Positions 47,954 to 56,927 of a stretch of DNA of 64,000 nt are shown here, piece by piece. Position numbers and translations under genes: made by a program. Numbering within the stretch: the first letter of the stretch is position 1; every line of letters starts with the position of its first letter. Source of the stretch: Pirellulaceae bacterium (GTDB taxonomy: Bacteria; Planctomycetota; Planctomycetia; Pirellulales; Pirellulaceae); the NCBI GenBank assembly GCA_029243025.1, contig JAQWSU010000047.1, positions 62,001 to 126,000 on the forward strand. Direction: 5' to 3'. A model generated the notes under the pieces. The model did no database searches. It saw only the letters and a program-made list of their open reading frames with translations, and was not told where the DNA came from.

Positions 47954-48560
47954 CTTGTGCCTCGACCTGGGCGGCATCATCATCAATCAATTGGGCGAGT
48001 TGTTGTCGAACTTTTTGCAGAACACGTTCGACGGAACGTTTCGAGCGACTCGTTTCATCGGCAATCTGCTGGACCTCATTCCCCTCAATTCGTAGCTTGA
48101 TCATTCTTTGTTGGACATCGGGCAAACTCCCCACGACTTCGTCGATGATCATGGAAAGAATCTGCATCGGACTCTCATCTTGAACGCCCCGATAACTTTC
48201 CAACCCGGGCGACCCCACCGTACGAAAAACATCTCGTTTCTTCGCCCGATGGTGAACAGCCAAAGCTCGAACTTTATTTAAGGCCAGGACCAACAACAAC
48301 TGCCAGAGTTGCTCGCCGGGTGGGACGACATAAAGCCCCTCGGACGCACGGCGAAAAAATGTTCGAAAAACTGACTGAACGACATCTTCGGGATCAAAAC
48401 GAGTCGATAACTGCCCGGAGGTCTGTGCCCTGGCTAAGGCCTGCAAACGATCCGCATAGCGCATGTATAGCGCCGTCGCAGCATCCGGTTCACCTCCTCG
48501 AAACCGACGCAGCAACGAACGATCCGATCTTTCAGATTCATCGTGATCAAAAACGGTCAT
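47946..48560 (-). CDS. ECF-type RNA polymerase sigma factor, planctomycete group
   Basis: The 204-residue sigma factor has region 2 (about 30-100) with the core-binding stretch FDPEDVVQSVFRTFFRR, and region 4 (about 130-190) with LPDVQQRMIKLRIEGNEVQQIADETSRS-type helix-turn-helix. Such ECF factors redirect RNA polymerase to a small regulon. The kinase gene overlaps its end, and no anti-sigma gene is visible, so regulation by phosphorylation is likely; this sigma-kinase pairing is established in Planctomycetes as a pattern. ATG 48560 is chosen because GGAGGG lies 7 nt upstream; a longer ORF begins at 48725 but its first 55 residues are not sigma-like. Confidence 0.9.
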   Translation of the reverse strand: MTVFDHDESERSDRSLLRRFRGGEPDAATALYMRYADRLQALARAQTSGQLSTRFDPEDVVQSVFRTFFRRASEGLYVVPPGEQLWQLLLVLALNKVRALAVHHRAKKRDVFRTVGSPGLESYRGVQDESPMQILSMIIDEVVGSLPDVQQRMIKLRIEGNEVQQIADETSRSKRSVERVLQKVRQQLAQLIDDDAAQVEAQDE

Positions 48561-48749
48561 CCAGCTACCCTCCAAGGAGAGTCGAATTGACAGCTCCCAT
48601 CCGCCAAGCAGAATCCCAGAAAACCAATCCGACGGTTTCCCACCCTCCCCAGCGCGTCTCTCGGATCCTCCAGGAGCGGATAGAAACAGCTTTCGCTTGG
48701 CCGAGATAAAAACCCGGCAGCCCATCCTAAGCTTAATTCAGATCTGCAC

Positions 48750-50309
48750 TTAACTCAACGATCTGGGAGCACGGATTGGCTGATGAATCGCTTTTAACAG
48801 GGCCAAAACCCGATCATCTCGCCAACGGGTCGAAATCACTTGCACCCCAACGGGTAAACCGGAACTGCCCGCCTCGCTGCGAGCCATTGACCGATCCACC
48901 AAATCGCGACGACTTTCACGAACCGATTGTTCATCTGGCCTGACACAGGTGACGTGTGCCGTGCCGGCAGGAACTCCCAGAAGGTTGTAGACGCCATTAT
49001 AAATTAGCGCGTAATTTGCATAGAAGTCACCGTGATAGAAGGCAGCGATCGGCGCTGGCGGCGCGATCAAAGCATCAATCCGTTGATCTGCCAATTCCCG
49101 TTGAAACCTCCTACGAAATTCTCGAACTTGCGTTAGCAGGCGTGAATACTCTTTCGCGTTTAAAATTGATCGCCGCAGATTCGACAACGTCGCTCCCAAT
49201 CGTTGTTGCCCAATCCGGGTTGCCACTGCCGCTGCGAGCGGACGAAAAAGTGCTGGGATTCGAGCCAAACGGAGGTAGTTACGAGTTCGCCAATCGACGG
49301 TCGACCCACGCAATTGCTCATGAATGTCACTGAGCCCTTCCGCATAGAATATCCGGGTGTAAAGAGCCCAGATTTCCTCAAGACAAGCGGGCCTGTAGGC
49401 GACCGTTTCCACCCCTTGCCCCACCAGTTTGGCCCTGGCTTCATGCACAGCGCGTTTTACGGCAGGAGCAACTGGAAGCGATTCAAGTTCGTCATACACA
49501 CCAACTCGCAGCTTCGACAGATCGATTCGTTTCGGATTGGACAACGGCAAGGCAACCTCGTCAAAGTTGCGAGCGTTTGTCGCGGTAAGAACTTCCATCG
49601 CCAGGATCAAATCATCGACCGAGTGAGACAGCGGGCCTGGCTGCACCCAATCGGAGGGCCAATTCGCGGAAAGTCGATGTCCCTGCATCGAGAGTTGGCC
49701 TCCGGTCGGCTTAAAGCCGCAAATCCCACAGACATGCGCGGGAAAACGAATGCTGCCTGCCCCATCACTGCCCAAGCCCAATGGAGATCCTCCCGCAGCG
49801 ATGATCGCAGCCTCTCCTCCGCTTGATCCGCCTGGGCCACGCGTCACATCCCACGGATTGTTCGTGCAACCATAGACTGGATTATCCGATTCAGCCGTCA
49901 TGCCAAGTTGTGGCACATTAGTTTTTGCCATCACAATCGCACCCGCCTGGCGCAGGCGAGAAACAACCACGGCATCTTTGGTTGCACGATGATGTCTCAA
50001 CGTTGTCAACCCGGCTGTGGTAGGCAAACCGACAACATCGAACATTTCCTTAATCGTCACTGGCACACCATGCAGAACCCCCGTCGACTGTCCGGCTGCA
50101 ATTGCCGCATCAGCGGAAATTGCTTCTTGCCTTGCTTCCTCGAAGCGATCGACGACGACCGCATTTAAATCAGAATTGACTTTTTCAATTCGGCAAATGA
50201 AAGCCTCCAAGACATCGATCGCACGCAATTCCTGCCTGCCAATTCGGCCAGCAATTTCGCTGGCACTAAGATCTGTTACCAAGGGATCCGACGGCATTTG
50301 TGAGACCAT
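48750..50309 (-). CDS. Amidase-signature family amidohydrolase
   Basis: The 519-residue protein contains the Ser-cisSer-Lys triad region of the amidase signature family: VTIKEMFDV holds the catalytic lysine, GPGGSSGGEAA the cis-serine, and GSDGAGSIRFPA the nucleophile. FKPTGGQLSM is another family segment. Members hydrolyse small amides or, as GatA, transamidate tRNA. The lack of gatB or gatC nearby and the insertion about residues 290-450 argue against GatA. It follows the alpha/beta hydrolase gene by 14 nt on the same strand, so the two are probably one operon. The substrate is unknown. Confidence 0.88.
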   Translation of the reverse strand: MVSQMPSDPLVTDLSASEIAGRIGRQELRAIDVLEAFICRIEKVNSDLNAVVVDRFEEARQEAISADAAIAAGQSTGVLHGVPVTIKEMFDVVGLPTTAGLTTLRHHRATKDAVVVSRLRQAGAIVMAKTNVPQLGMTAESDNPVYGCTNNPWDVTRGPGGSSGGEAAIIAAGGSPLGLGSDGAGSIRFPAHVCGICGFKPTGGQLSMQGHRLSANWPSDWVQPGPLSHSVDDLILAMEVLTATNARNFDEVALPLSNPKRIDLSKLRVGVYDELESLPVAPAVKRAVHEARAKLVGQGVETVAYRPACLEEIWALYTRIFYAEGLSDIHEQLRGSTVDWRTRNYLRLARIPALFRPLAAAVATRIGQQRLGATLSNLRRSILNAKEYSRLLTQVREFRRRFQRELADQRIDALIAPPAPIAAFYHGDFYANYALIYNGVYNLLGVPAGTAHVTCVRPDEQSVRESRRDLVDRSMARSEAGSSGLPVGVQVISTRWRDDRVLALLKAIHQPIRAPRSLS

Positions 50310-50323
50310 TTCCGCTAAAGCGG

Positions 50324-51172
50324 CTACGATTTGGGTGAAGCAACAAGCGACTCGATAAATGAATCCACTTCGCTCCAGAATTCTGGAGGGTGAGGGGCAT
50401 TGTGTCCACCACCTTTCTCAGCGACAAATCGCCTTTGATCAGAAGTCGATGCATCAAATAATGCGCGACCAAATTCGAATGGAACGATCTCGTCAGCCGT
50501 TCCATGAAACTGCAACAGCGGGCCTTGGTAATCGCTTATCTTACCAATCGACGCCAAGCGAGTTCGCATCAACCAACGCACGGGCAACCAGGGAAACTGG
50601 CGCGCGGCTACATCAGGAAGACTGGAAAATGTGCGGTCGAGAACCAAACCGTGCGCGCCCTGTTGGACGGCAAGATCGACCGCCACGGCTCCCCCCAACG
50701 AACGACCGACCACAATCGTCTGATCCGGATCAAGCCTCACGCGATCCGCAAGCCACGCTTGTGCAGCACGTCCATCAGCCAAAACACCGGTTTCATTGGG
50801 CTTACCGTGGCTGCGACCGTAGCCTCGATAGTCAAAAGCAAATACCGTTACTTGTAAGCGATCCCGAAACGCAGCCAACTCGTCGGCCAAATAAGCCACA
50901 TGTTCCCCATTACCATGACAGAACAAAACAAACCCTCGTGGCTCAGGATGTTCGACCAACCATCCATGTAATTGCGTTCCATCCTCGGAAAAAAATGTCA
51001 CGTCCTCATGATCCAACCAAGACGCATCCCAATCGCCATGAGGAAACCGAGGTGCGGGAAAGACCATCGAATTTTCGAAGTACATCAGACCAAGGAGAAA
51101 CAGCAAATTGGCAACGAAAAACAAGATAAATAAATTAAGAAGCAACCAACTGATTTTTCGAGAACTCCACAT
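50324..51172 (-). CDS. Membrane-anchored alpha/beta hydrolase
   Basis: A single N-terminal membrane segment (about 9-32, SWLLLNLFILFFVANLLFLL) is followed by an alpha/beta hydrolase fold with the nucleophile elbow GRSLGGAV, acid TADEIVPF and histidine in GGGHNAPH, all in the right order. The fold resembles BEM46/YqiA-like serine hydrolases, which act on small esters or thioesters; the physiological substrate is unknown. HGNGEHVAYLAD is a typical oxyanion-hole region. The amidase gene follows 14 nt after its stop, suggesting a two-gene operon for ester and amide turnover. ATG 51172 begins the membrane segment. Confidence 0.88.
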   Translation of the reverse strand: MWSSRKISWLLLNLFILFFVANLLFLLGLMYFENSMVFPAPRFPHGDWDASWLDHEDVTFFSEDGTQLHGWLVEHPEPRGFVLFCHGNGEHVAYLADELAAFRDRLQVTVFAFDYRGYGRSHGKPNETGVLADGRAAQAWLADRVRLDPDQTIVVGRSLGGAVAVDLAVQQGAHGLVLDRTFSSLPDVAARQFPWLPVRWLMRTRLASIGKISDYQGPLLQFHGTADEIVPFEFGRALFDASTSDQRRFVAEKGGGHNAPHPPEFWSEVDSFIESLVASPKS

Positions 51173-51293
51173 GGATTGAGCCTAATAGGCGGCCAGGAAT
51201 ATTAAGAGCGCTAACGACCAACCATCATCCTACCAACTGACTGATGCTGGACAAATCCAATTCGGACAGATCCTCGCATCGATCAGAGCCCGA

Positions 51294-52745
51294 TTGGCCC
51301 CCGTTGCTCTCGTCTTCGCCAAATCAGATGTTAAACTAAATGACTTACCGCATCCGACATCGCCAACTCAACGGCCCAATCGTCCCTTGCCAACACCCCG
51401 AACAGATAGCCTAACTCACCAGATTCGATGGCTGTGGCTCCTCTATGTAGGATTCATCATCTACGGAACATTGATGCCGTTCTATCGCATGGACGGTATC
51501 ACGCTCAGTGAGATCGTTGCTGCCAACCTGGCGAGAACAAGTTGGCTTCCTTTCTTTAATCGTGACGGATCGCGTCCCCCGATTCCGGATATGATCCAGA
51601 ATGTATTTTTTTTCTTCCTTTTGGATTCCTCGGCTATTTTTCGTTCCGTCGTCATTCTTGGATCTGCTACACGGCGATCGTGACCGCTGGCATGACGTTG
51701 AGTTTCACAGTAGAAGCTCTACAACTCACGACCATCTATCGCATCACATCCCCAACTGACGTGGCTACGAACACGATCGGAACGATCCTAGGTCTGTTGA
51801 TCGCCAATTCGGTAAACTTCTCAATCCAACAAACCCCTGCTTCGTTGAAATTGAGCCTGCGTGAGAATCGGATGGCGTTTCTGTTTCTCGTCGCCCTGGT
51901 AATCACCGTGATTGGAGCTCTGGCTCCGTTCAATTTCAGCCTGGACGCTGGCATCGTGGGATGGAAGCTTAATCACTTTTTGCGTCAACCCTTTCAGTTA
52001 AGCACAAACATCCGCGACGAATTAGTCGTCGGCTTTCGCTTCTTCCTCTTGGGTTGCTCGGCCTCCCTCTTTTTCCGCTCTTTTGACAAGCGCTCCTATC
52101 CTTGGGCGGGAATTACCTTCGCGATCGGTTGGGCGATCGCACTTGAGTGTAGCCAATTCATCGTCACATCACGCATACCAACGTTTTAGGACGCGGTCGT
52201 CGCCGTGGTCAGCTCTCTGCTGGGAGTACTTTTTTCGTTTATTGATTTTGAAAAAATCCCTCGCTTGATCTGGACAACAGTCGTGATACTCGTGACCGCC
52301 ATTTCCTCAGCGGTACACAATCTGGCACCTCTGTCAGTGGACCAACCACTATCGTTCGTTGAACTGGCTGCCTTTCTTTCTGCACTTCGATCGAACGTCA
52401 CTTGCTTCAATTTCAAACTTCAATCAATCGGCACTTGTCTTTTTTCCGTTAGGATTTCTGCTGCCATCAATCTACCCTACTCGCAGTGTGCTGATCCTCG
52501 TCTCCGCAATTGTCTCTGCAGCAATCGCATTGCCTCTCGAAATCAGCCAAGGCTGGGTCATTGGTCGCTACCCGAGCATCACCGATGCCATCGGGGCGAT
52601 CGCAGGAGCTCTGCTGGGCAGCTGGATTTCCTGGCATTATGAAGACCGACGTCGATCGACGACCGAACCATCGCTGAAACCTCGACTCACGGAAGACTCA
52701 CAGTCCCCGTCGCTTCGCCAATCGAGTTCAGGGGACCTTGCCTAA
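51294..52745 (+). pseudogene. VanZ-like membrane protein gene broken by two frameshifts and a stop
   Basis: The pieces together read as one multi-helix VanZ-like protein. The first piece ends NVFFFFLLD in the wrong frame, but the next frame reads FLPFGFLGYFSFRRHSW, so one T is missing in the T8 run at 51606-51613. The second frame then runs well to an in-frame TAG at 52187-52189, beyond which DAVVAVVSSLLG continues in the same frame. Near 52355 the frame changes again to NWLPFFLHFD. VanZ-like proteins are membrane proteins of mostly unknown function, some giving low glycopeptide resistance. The start is unclear; TTG 51294 is only the first open position. Sequencing error at one site cannot explain all three lesions. 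Confidence 0.75.
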
Positions 52746-52959
52746 CAAGCGGCGGCACGGATTGATTCGCTCGGCATGCGGCGGACGAGACTTGGATAAT
52801 CGGTGAAGCTCGTGGCTTTCTCAGCGAAAGCTCCCCCCCCAACTTCGAAACGCTGCATTCAAAATAATCGCACAACGTTTTGTCGGCGATAATGCCAGCG
52901 GCTTCGGGACAGATGCTGATTGAAAGCTGGAAACCGCGCAGGCAGCGAATGACTTTGCT

Positions 52960-53640
52960 CTAGCCCAGTCTTCGACGACACTCGTCAAGCATCTGCTTGG
53001 TTCGTGTCGCCCCCACACGTGTGACGCCAAGTTCACGAACGGCGAGCAACGCATCAAAATCACGAATACCGCCAGCGGCTTTGACTTGAACATGGGTGGC
53101 GGAATGCTCGCGCATCAGCTTGAGATCCTCGTGTGTTGCGCCCCCCGATGCGTAGCCGGTAGACGTTTTGACCCAATCCGCATCTAACTCAGAACAAATC
53201 TGACAAAGTCGTATCTTGTGTTCATCCTGCAGAGACGCATTTTCAAAAATCACTTTAACTTTCTGCCCTGCTGCGTGCGCCAGATCGATCACTGCCTGAA
53301 TGTCCTTTGCCACATAATCCCAGTCACCACTCAAAGCTTTCGACACATTAATAACCATATCCAATTCCTGACATCCATCCGCGATCGCTTGCTCAGCTTC
53401 CTTCTGTTTGACCGCGGTTGTATGACCACCATGTGGAAAACCGATCGTGGTGGAACCTTTGACACGACTCCCCACAAGCAAATCGGCACAGCGATGCATC
53501 GCATAGGGCATGATGCACACACTTGCCACATCGTACTCTAAAGCCAATCGAATCCCGTCCTCCAGCTGAGTTTCCGTCAAAGTGGGGTTGAGCAGTGAAT
53601 GATCGATCATCTTCGACATATCGGGATAGCTGAATTCCAT
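52960..53640 (-). CDS. deoC: Deoxyribose-phosphate aldolase
   Basis: DeoC splits 2-deoxyribose-5-phosphate into glyceraldehyde-3-phosphate and acetaldehyde in deoxynucleoside salvage. The 226-residue TIM barrel shows the family landmarks. IDHSLLNPTLTE is at the N-terminus, ASVCIMPYAM and GFPHGGH follow, and the Schiff-base lysine is Lys158 in VKTSTGYASGG. A second lysine is in VKAAGGIRDF. The start is ATG 53640 with a weak AAGAGA upstream. Neighbours are a broken VanZ gene and an enolase-superfamily gene, so no nucleoside operon is evident. Confidence 0.95.
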   Translation of the reverse strand: MEFSYPDMSKMIDHSLLNPTLTETQLEDGIRLALEYDVASVCIMPYAMHRCADLLVGSRVKGSTTIGFPHGGHTTAVKQKEAEQAIADGCQELDMVINVSKALSGDWDYVAKDIQAVIDLAHAAGQKVKVIFENASLQDEHKIRLCQICSELDADWVKTSTGYASGGATHEDLKLMREHSATHVQVKAAGGIRDFDALLAVRELGVTRVGATRTKQMLDECRRRLG

Positions 53641-54038
53641 ATCAATCTCTTATTCTTGTCCAGGCCAAAGCCAACCGGTATCGTCCAATTCGATCATGCC
53701 AATCGTTGCTGATAAAATCACAGCGGATCAGCATCGCGCCGCTTCGGTTTGAAATCGCGTCAAAAGATCTCGCGCGGAATGGTTCGAAACTAACATCACC
53801 GCCTGGGATCCACGAGAGCGGAAAGGTTCTTAGCCGCATCGCCGCCACGATAAGCCGGCGGTTCTCACCTTGTCAACCGCAGGAAATTCTTCCTAGCTGT
53901 CACGACAAAAATCCGCCAGGCGAATCGTCGCCCAGTTGAGGGATCTGACCAAGTCAACAAAGATCCGTTGAGATGGCTTATACTGACAGGCACCCCTTTT
54001 TCAATTCGCTCTAATTCATTCAAGGGTCATCAAACGTT
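53641..54038. other. Intergenic region between deoC and the enolase-superfamily gene
   Basis: No gene is supported in 398 bases. It serves as a divergent promoter region. I see no convincing -10/-35 pair or hairpin. Confidence 0.5.
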
Positions 54039-55307
54039 ATGCCCACAAACCGCCGCAGGTTTCTCCTTAAAAACGCGTTGGCTATCAGCACCTACGGCTT
54101 TCTGAGTTCGTCATCAGCGCAATCCATTCAAGCTAAGCCAACAACAAAGCTCAATGAAAAGCAACTGGCAGCGATCGCCGCTAAGCCCATCCTACAGCCC
54201 GACCAATTCGACCGGCCGATTATCATCGAATCGCTGGAGTTACTTCGCAATGGGTCGACTTTTCTGACACGGGTTCGAGCCAAAGACGGCAGCGAGGGAA
54301 TCGCAGTGGCGAACAGTTCTCGATTGCGTGAATTGTACCCTGTCTTCCTGCGTCGCGTCGCGCCGTTTTTTATCGACCGAGACGCGCGTCGATTAGAAAC
54401 TCTTCAGACGGAATTCTATCGCCATGGCAGCAATTACAAACTACAAGGCATTGGCCTGTGGGCCCCCTACGCCGCAGCGGAAATGGCGATTCTCGACCTA
54501 CTGGGAAAATCCACTCAGCAATCGATTGGCGAGCTGCTCGGAGGGGTCAAACGAACAAAAATCGATGTCTACCGCGCTAGCGGTAAACGAGGCAACTCTC
54601 CTGAAGAAGAAGTTGCCTATTTAAAACAACTCGTTCGAGAGACCGGCGCGAAGGCGATTAAATTCCGGCTTGGCGGACGAATGTCAAACAACGCGGACTC
54701 ACTCGCCGGCAGAAGTGAAACACTAATTCCCCTCGTTCGAGAAACATTCGGGCCTGACTTCACGCTTTATGCCGACTCAAACAGTTCTTACGACGTGGAA
54801 CACGCAATCCGAATCGGGCGGATCATGGAAAATTACAACTATGCTTTTTTCGAAGAACCGTGTCCGTTCGATCACATTTGGGAAACGAAACAGGTGGCGG
54901 ATCAGCTGAAAATCCCGATCGCCGGCGGCGAACAGGAATTCAGCTTGCGACGATTTCGCTGGGCGATTGCCAACCAAGCAATCGATGTCGCACAACCAGA
55001 CCTGCATTATTTTGGCGGCTATTTACGTGTCATCCGCGTCGCCCGCATGGCAAACGCCGTCGGCATGCCGTGCACGGTGCACATGTCTGGCAATGGCTTG
55101 GGCTACATCGACGTCTGCCACCTCGCCTCCTGCATCGAGAACCCCGGTCCGCACCAGGAGTTCAAGGGCGAAAGTAAAATCCCGGTTCATTGCGAAACCT
55201 CTTCCCTTCAATGCGAGCAAGGTCAAGTCCAAGTCCCATCGGGCCCAGGCTATGGCATCAGCATCGATAAAAACTTCGTCAACGCCGCCAAACGGGTGAG
55301 AGTCTAG
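54039..55307 (+). CDS. Tat-exported mandelate racemase/muconate lactonizing enzyme family protein
   Basis: The 422-residue protein begins with a twin-arginine-like signal (NRRRFLLKNALA, then a short hydrophobic stretch). It continues as an enolase-superfamily barrel: AIKFRLGG on the second barrel strand, and metal ligands LYADSN, FFEEPCPFD and AGGEQEF at the usual spacing. The histidine/aspartate end of the catalytic set falls near DVAQPDLHYFGG and HMSGNGLGYID. Members dehydrate sugar acids or racemise acids; the specific substrate is not clear. It lies 82 nt before the sulfatase gene on the same strand, so both may serve degradation of acidic, sulfated polysaccharides, by context only. Confidence 0.88.
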   Translation: MPTNRRRFLLKNALAISTYGFLSSSSAQSIQAKPTTKLNEKQLAAIAAKPILQPDQFDRPIIIESLELLRNGSTFLTRVRAKDGSEGIAVANSSRLRELYPVFLRRVAPFFIDRDARRLETLQTEFYRHGSNYKLQGIGLWAPYAAAEMAILDLLGKSTQQSIGELLGGVKRTKIDVYRASGKRGNSPEEEVAYLKQLVRETGAKAIKFRLGGRMSNNADSLAGRSETLIPLVRETFGPDFTLYADSNSSYDVEHAIRIGRIMENYNYAFFEEPCPFDHIWETKQVADQLKIPIAGGEQEFSLRRFRWAIANQAIDVAQPDLHYFGGYLRVIRVARMANAVGMPCTVHMSGNGLGYIDVCHLASCIENPGPHQEFKGESKIPVHCETSSLQCEQGQVQVPSGPGYGISIDKNFVNAAKRVRV

Positions 55308-55389
55308 CCCGCGATTTGTTCTTCTTCCGCATCCAATACAGCAACGCTCTCTTTTTCCGACAACGTGCTCAAACTTCGATGGATCCAAA

Positions 55390-56886
55390 ATGCGTTTTGC
55401 AATCATCGCCTCGCTTGCGTTTTCGTTCTGGTCGACTACCACCACGACAGTGCCGGCAATCACTCAACCTAATGTTCTCTTGATCTTGGTGGACGACCTC
55501 AAGCCAGCCTTAGGGTGTTATGGGGATGTACACGCAAAGAGTCCCAACATCGATCGACTCGCCAAACGCGGGATGCGATTTGATTTGGCTTACTGCAATC
55601 AGGCCGTTTGTGCACCGTCACGATTCACGCTAATGCTGGGATCTCATTCGACCTCGACAGGACTCTACGGCTTGGGAAATCAGCTGCGCAAAACATTGCC
55701 CCATGCGGTAACGCTGCCACAACATTTCGCACGACATGGCTATCACACGGAATCACTCGGCAAAGTCTTTCACATCGGACACGGTAATCAAGGAGATCCC
55801 GATTCGTTCAGCGTGCCGCATTTCCACGAAAAAGTCATTGAATACCTCGACCCAAAAAGTACAAACGGCGGAATGTTGACACGTGAGGAAGCCTACTTTA
55901 CGAACCAACGATTGGGCCAAATTGGCAAGCTGCCGCGCGGAGCAGCTTTTGAATCCCCCGACGTCCAAGACCAATCCTATGCTGACGGCCGAGTTGCGGC
56001 GGAGTCAGTCCGCCGACTGCGAGCGGCGAAAGAGAGGCGAGCGCAGCATGGCACTCCCTTCTTCATCGTCACTGGCTTTGCCCGACCTCATTTACCGTTT
56101 AGCGTGCCAAAAAAATATTGGGATCAGTTCGATGCCGCCACACTGCCATTACCAGAATTTGAAGAACTGCCTCAGGGAGCCCCTCCGGTGGCAGGGAAAC
56201 GTGGCGGGGAAATCAACAATTACAAGCCTGTCCCCCCCCATGGCCCGATCGACGAAAAACTAAAAAGCCAATTGATTCACGGATACTACGCCAGTACGAG
56301 TTACGTTGATGCACAAATCGGAAAGCTAATTGACGAACTCAATCGACTCGAACTTTCGCAGACAACGATCGTGGTGCTGTGGGGCGACCACGGATTCCAT
56401 CTTGGCGATCTCGGCATCTGGACAAAACACACCAACTACGAACAAGCGAATCGCATTCCAATCTTAATTGCGGCGCCGGGCATCACCCGCCCCGGTTCAT
56501 CAACACGACAACTCATCGAGAGTGTCGATTTGTTTCCCACATTGGCAAATCTTGCCGGCCTGCCTGCTCCTCAAGGCCCACAACCCATCGACGGCGTCAA
56601 CTTGGCCCCCATCTTAAAAGATGGCACCAAGCGATTAAGAGACCACGCTTATCATGTTTATCCCCGGCGACGAAAACTGGGGCGAGCGATTCGAACCGAA
56701 CAGTATCGATTGGTTCAATGGAAAAATTTCTCAGACACATCAGACCCTGTCGAGTACGAACTCTATGACTATCACGCGGATCCATTGGAAAAACGAAACC
56801 TCGCTCGCATCCAGCCGGAGATCGTCCGAGAATTAAATGCCAAACTGACGAAGTATCCCAGCCCTATCACACGTCATCGCAATTGA
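55390..56886 (+). CDS. Sulfatase (iduronate-2-sulfatase-like)
   Basis: The 498-residue enzyme has a signal peptide (about 1-22, ending near TVPAIT). It then shows the sulfatase metal-binding start LLILVDDLKPALGCYGD. The formylglycine motif C-A-P-S-R lies at residues 74-78 (Cys74), and WGDHGFHLGDLG is the C-terminal metal-binding loop. Cys74 must be converted to formylglycine by a maturation enzyme not seen here. Length and the LKPALGCYG segment resemble iduronate-2-sulfatase, but many planctomycete sulfatases of this type act on marine sulfated polysaccharides. It follows the enolase-superfamily gene by 82 nt and probably shares its transcript. Confidence 0.93.
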   Translation: MRFAIIASLAFSFWSTTTTTVPAITQPNVLLILVDDLKPALGCYGDVHAKSPNIDRLAKRGMRFDLAYCNQAVCAPSRFTLMLGSHSTSTGLYGLGNQLRKTLPHAVTLPQHFARHGYHTESLGKVFHIGHGNQGDPDSFSVPHFHEKVIEYLDPKSTNGGMLTREEAYFTNQRLGQIGKLPRGAAFESPDVQDQSYADGRVAAESVRRLRAAKERRAQHGTPFFIVTGFARPHLPFSVPKKYWDQFDAATLPLPEFEELPQGAPPVAGKRGGEINNYKPVPPHGPIDEKLKSQLIHGYYASTSYVDAQIGKLIDELNRLELSQTTIVVLWGDHGFHLGDLGIWTKHTNYEQANRIPILIAAPGITRPGSSTRQLIESVDLFPTLANLAGLPAPQGPQPIDGVNLAPILKDGTKRLRDHAYHVYPRRRKLGRAIRTEQYRLVQWKNFSDTSDPVEYELYDYHADPLEKRNLARIQPEIVRELNAKLTKYPSPITRHRN

Positions 56887-56927
56887 CAATCGCTCGGAAA
56901 TCCAGCGTCTCGGGCGGTTCGCACGCA

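Noticed and set aside
49203-49826. 207-residue plus-strand ORF opposite the amidase gene
   Set aside because: It lies wholly within the conserved amidase, and its translation shows no family features.
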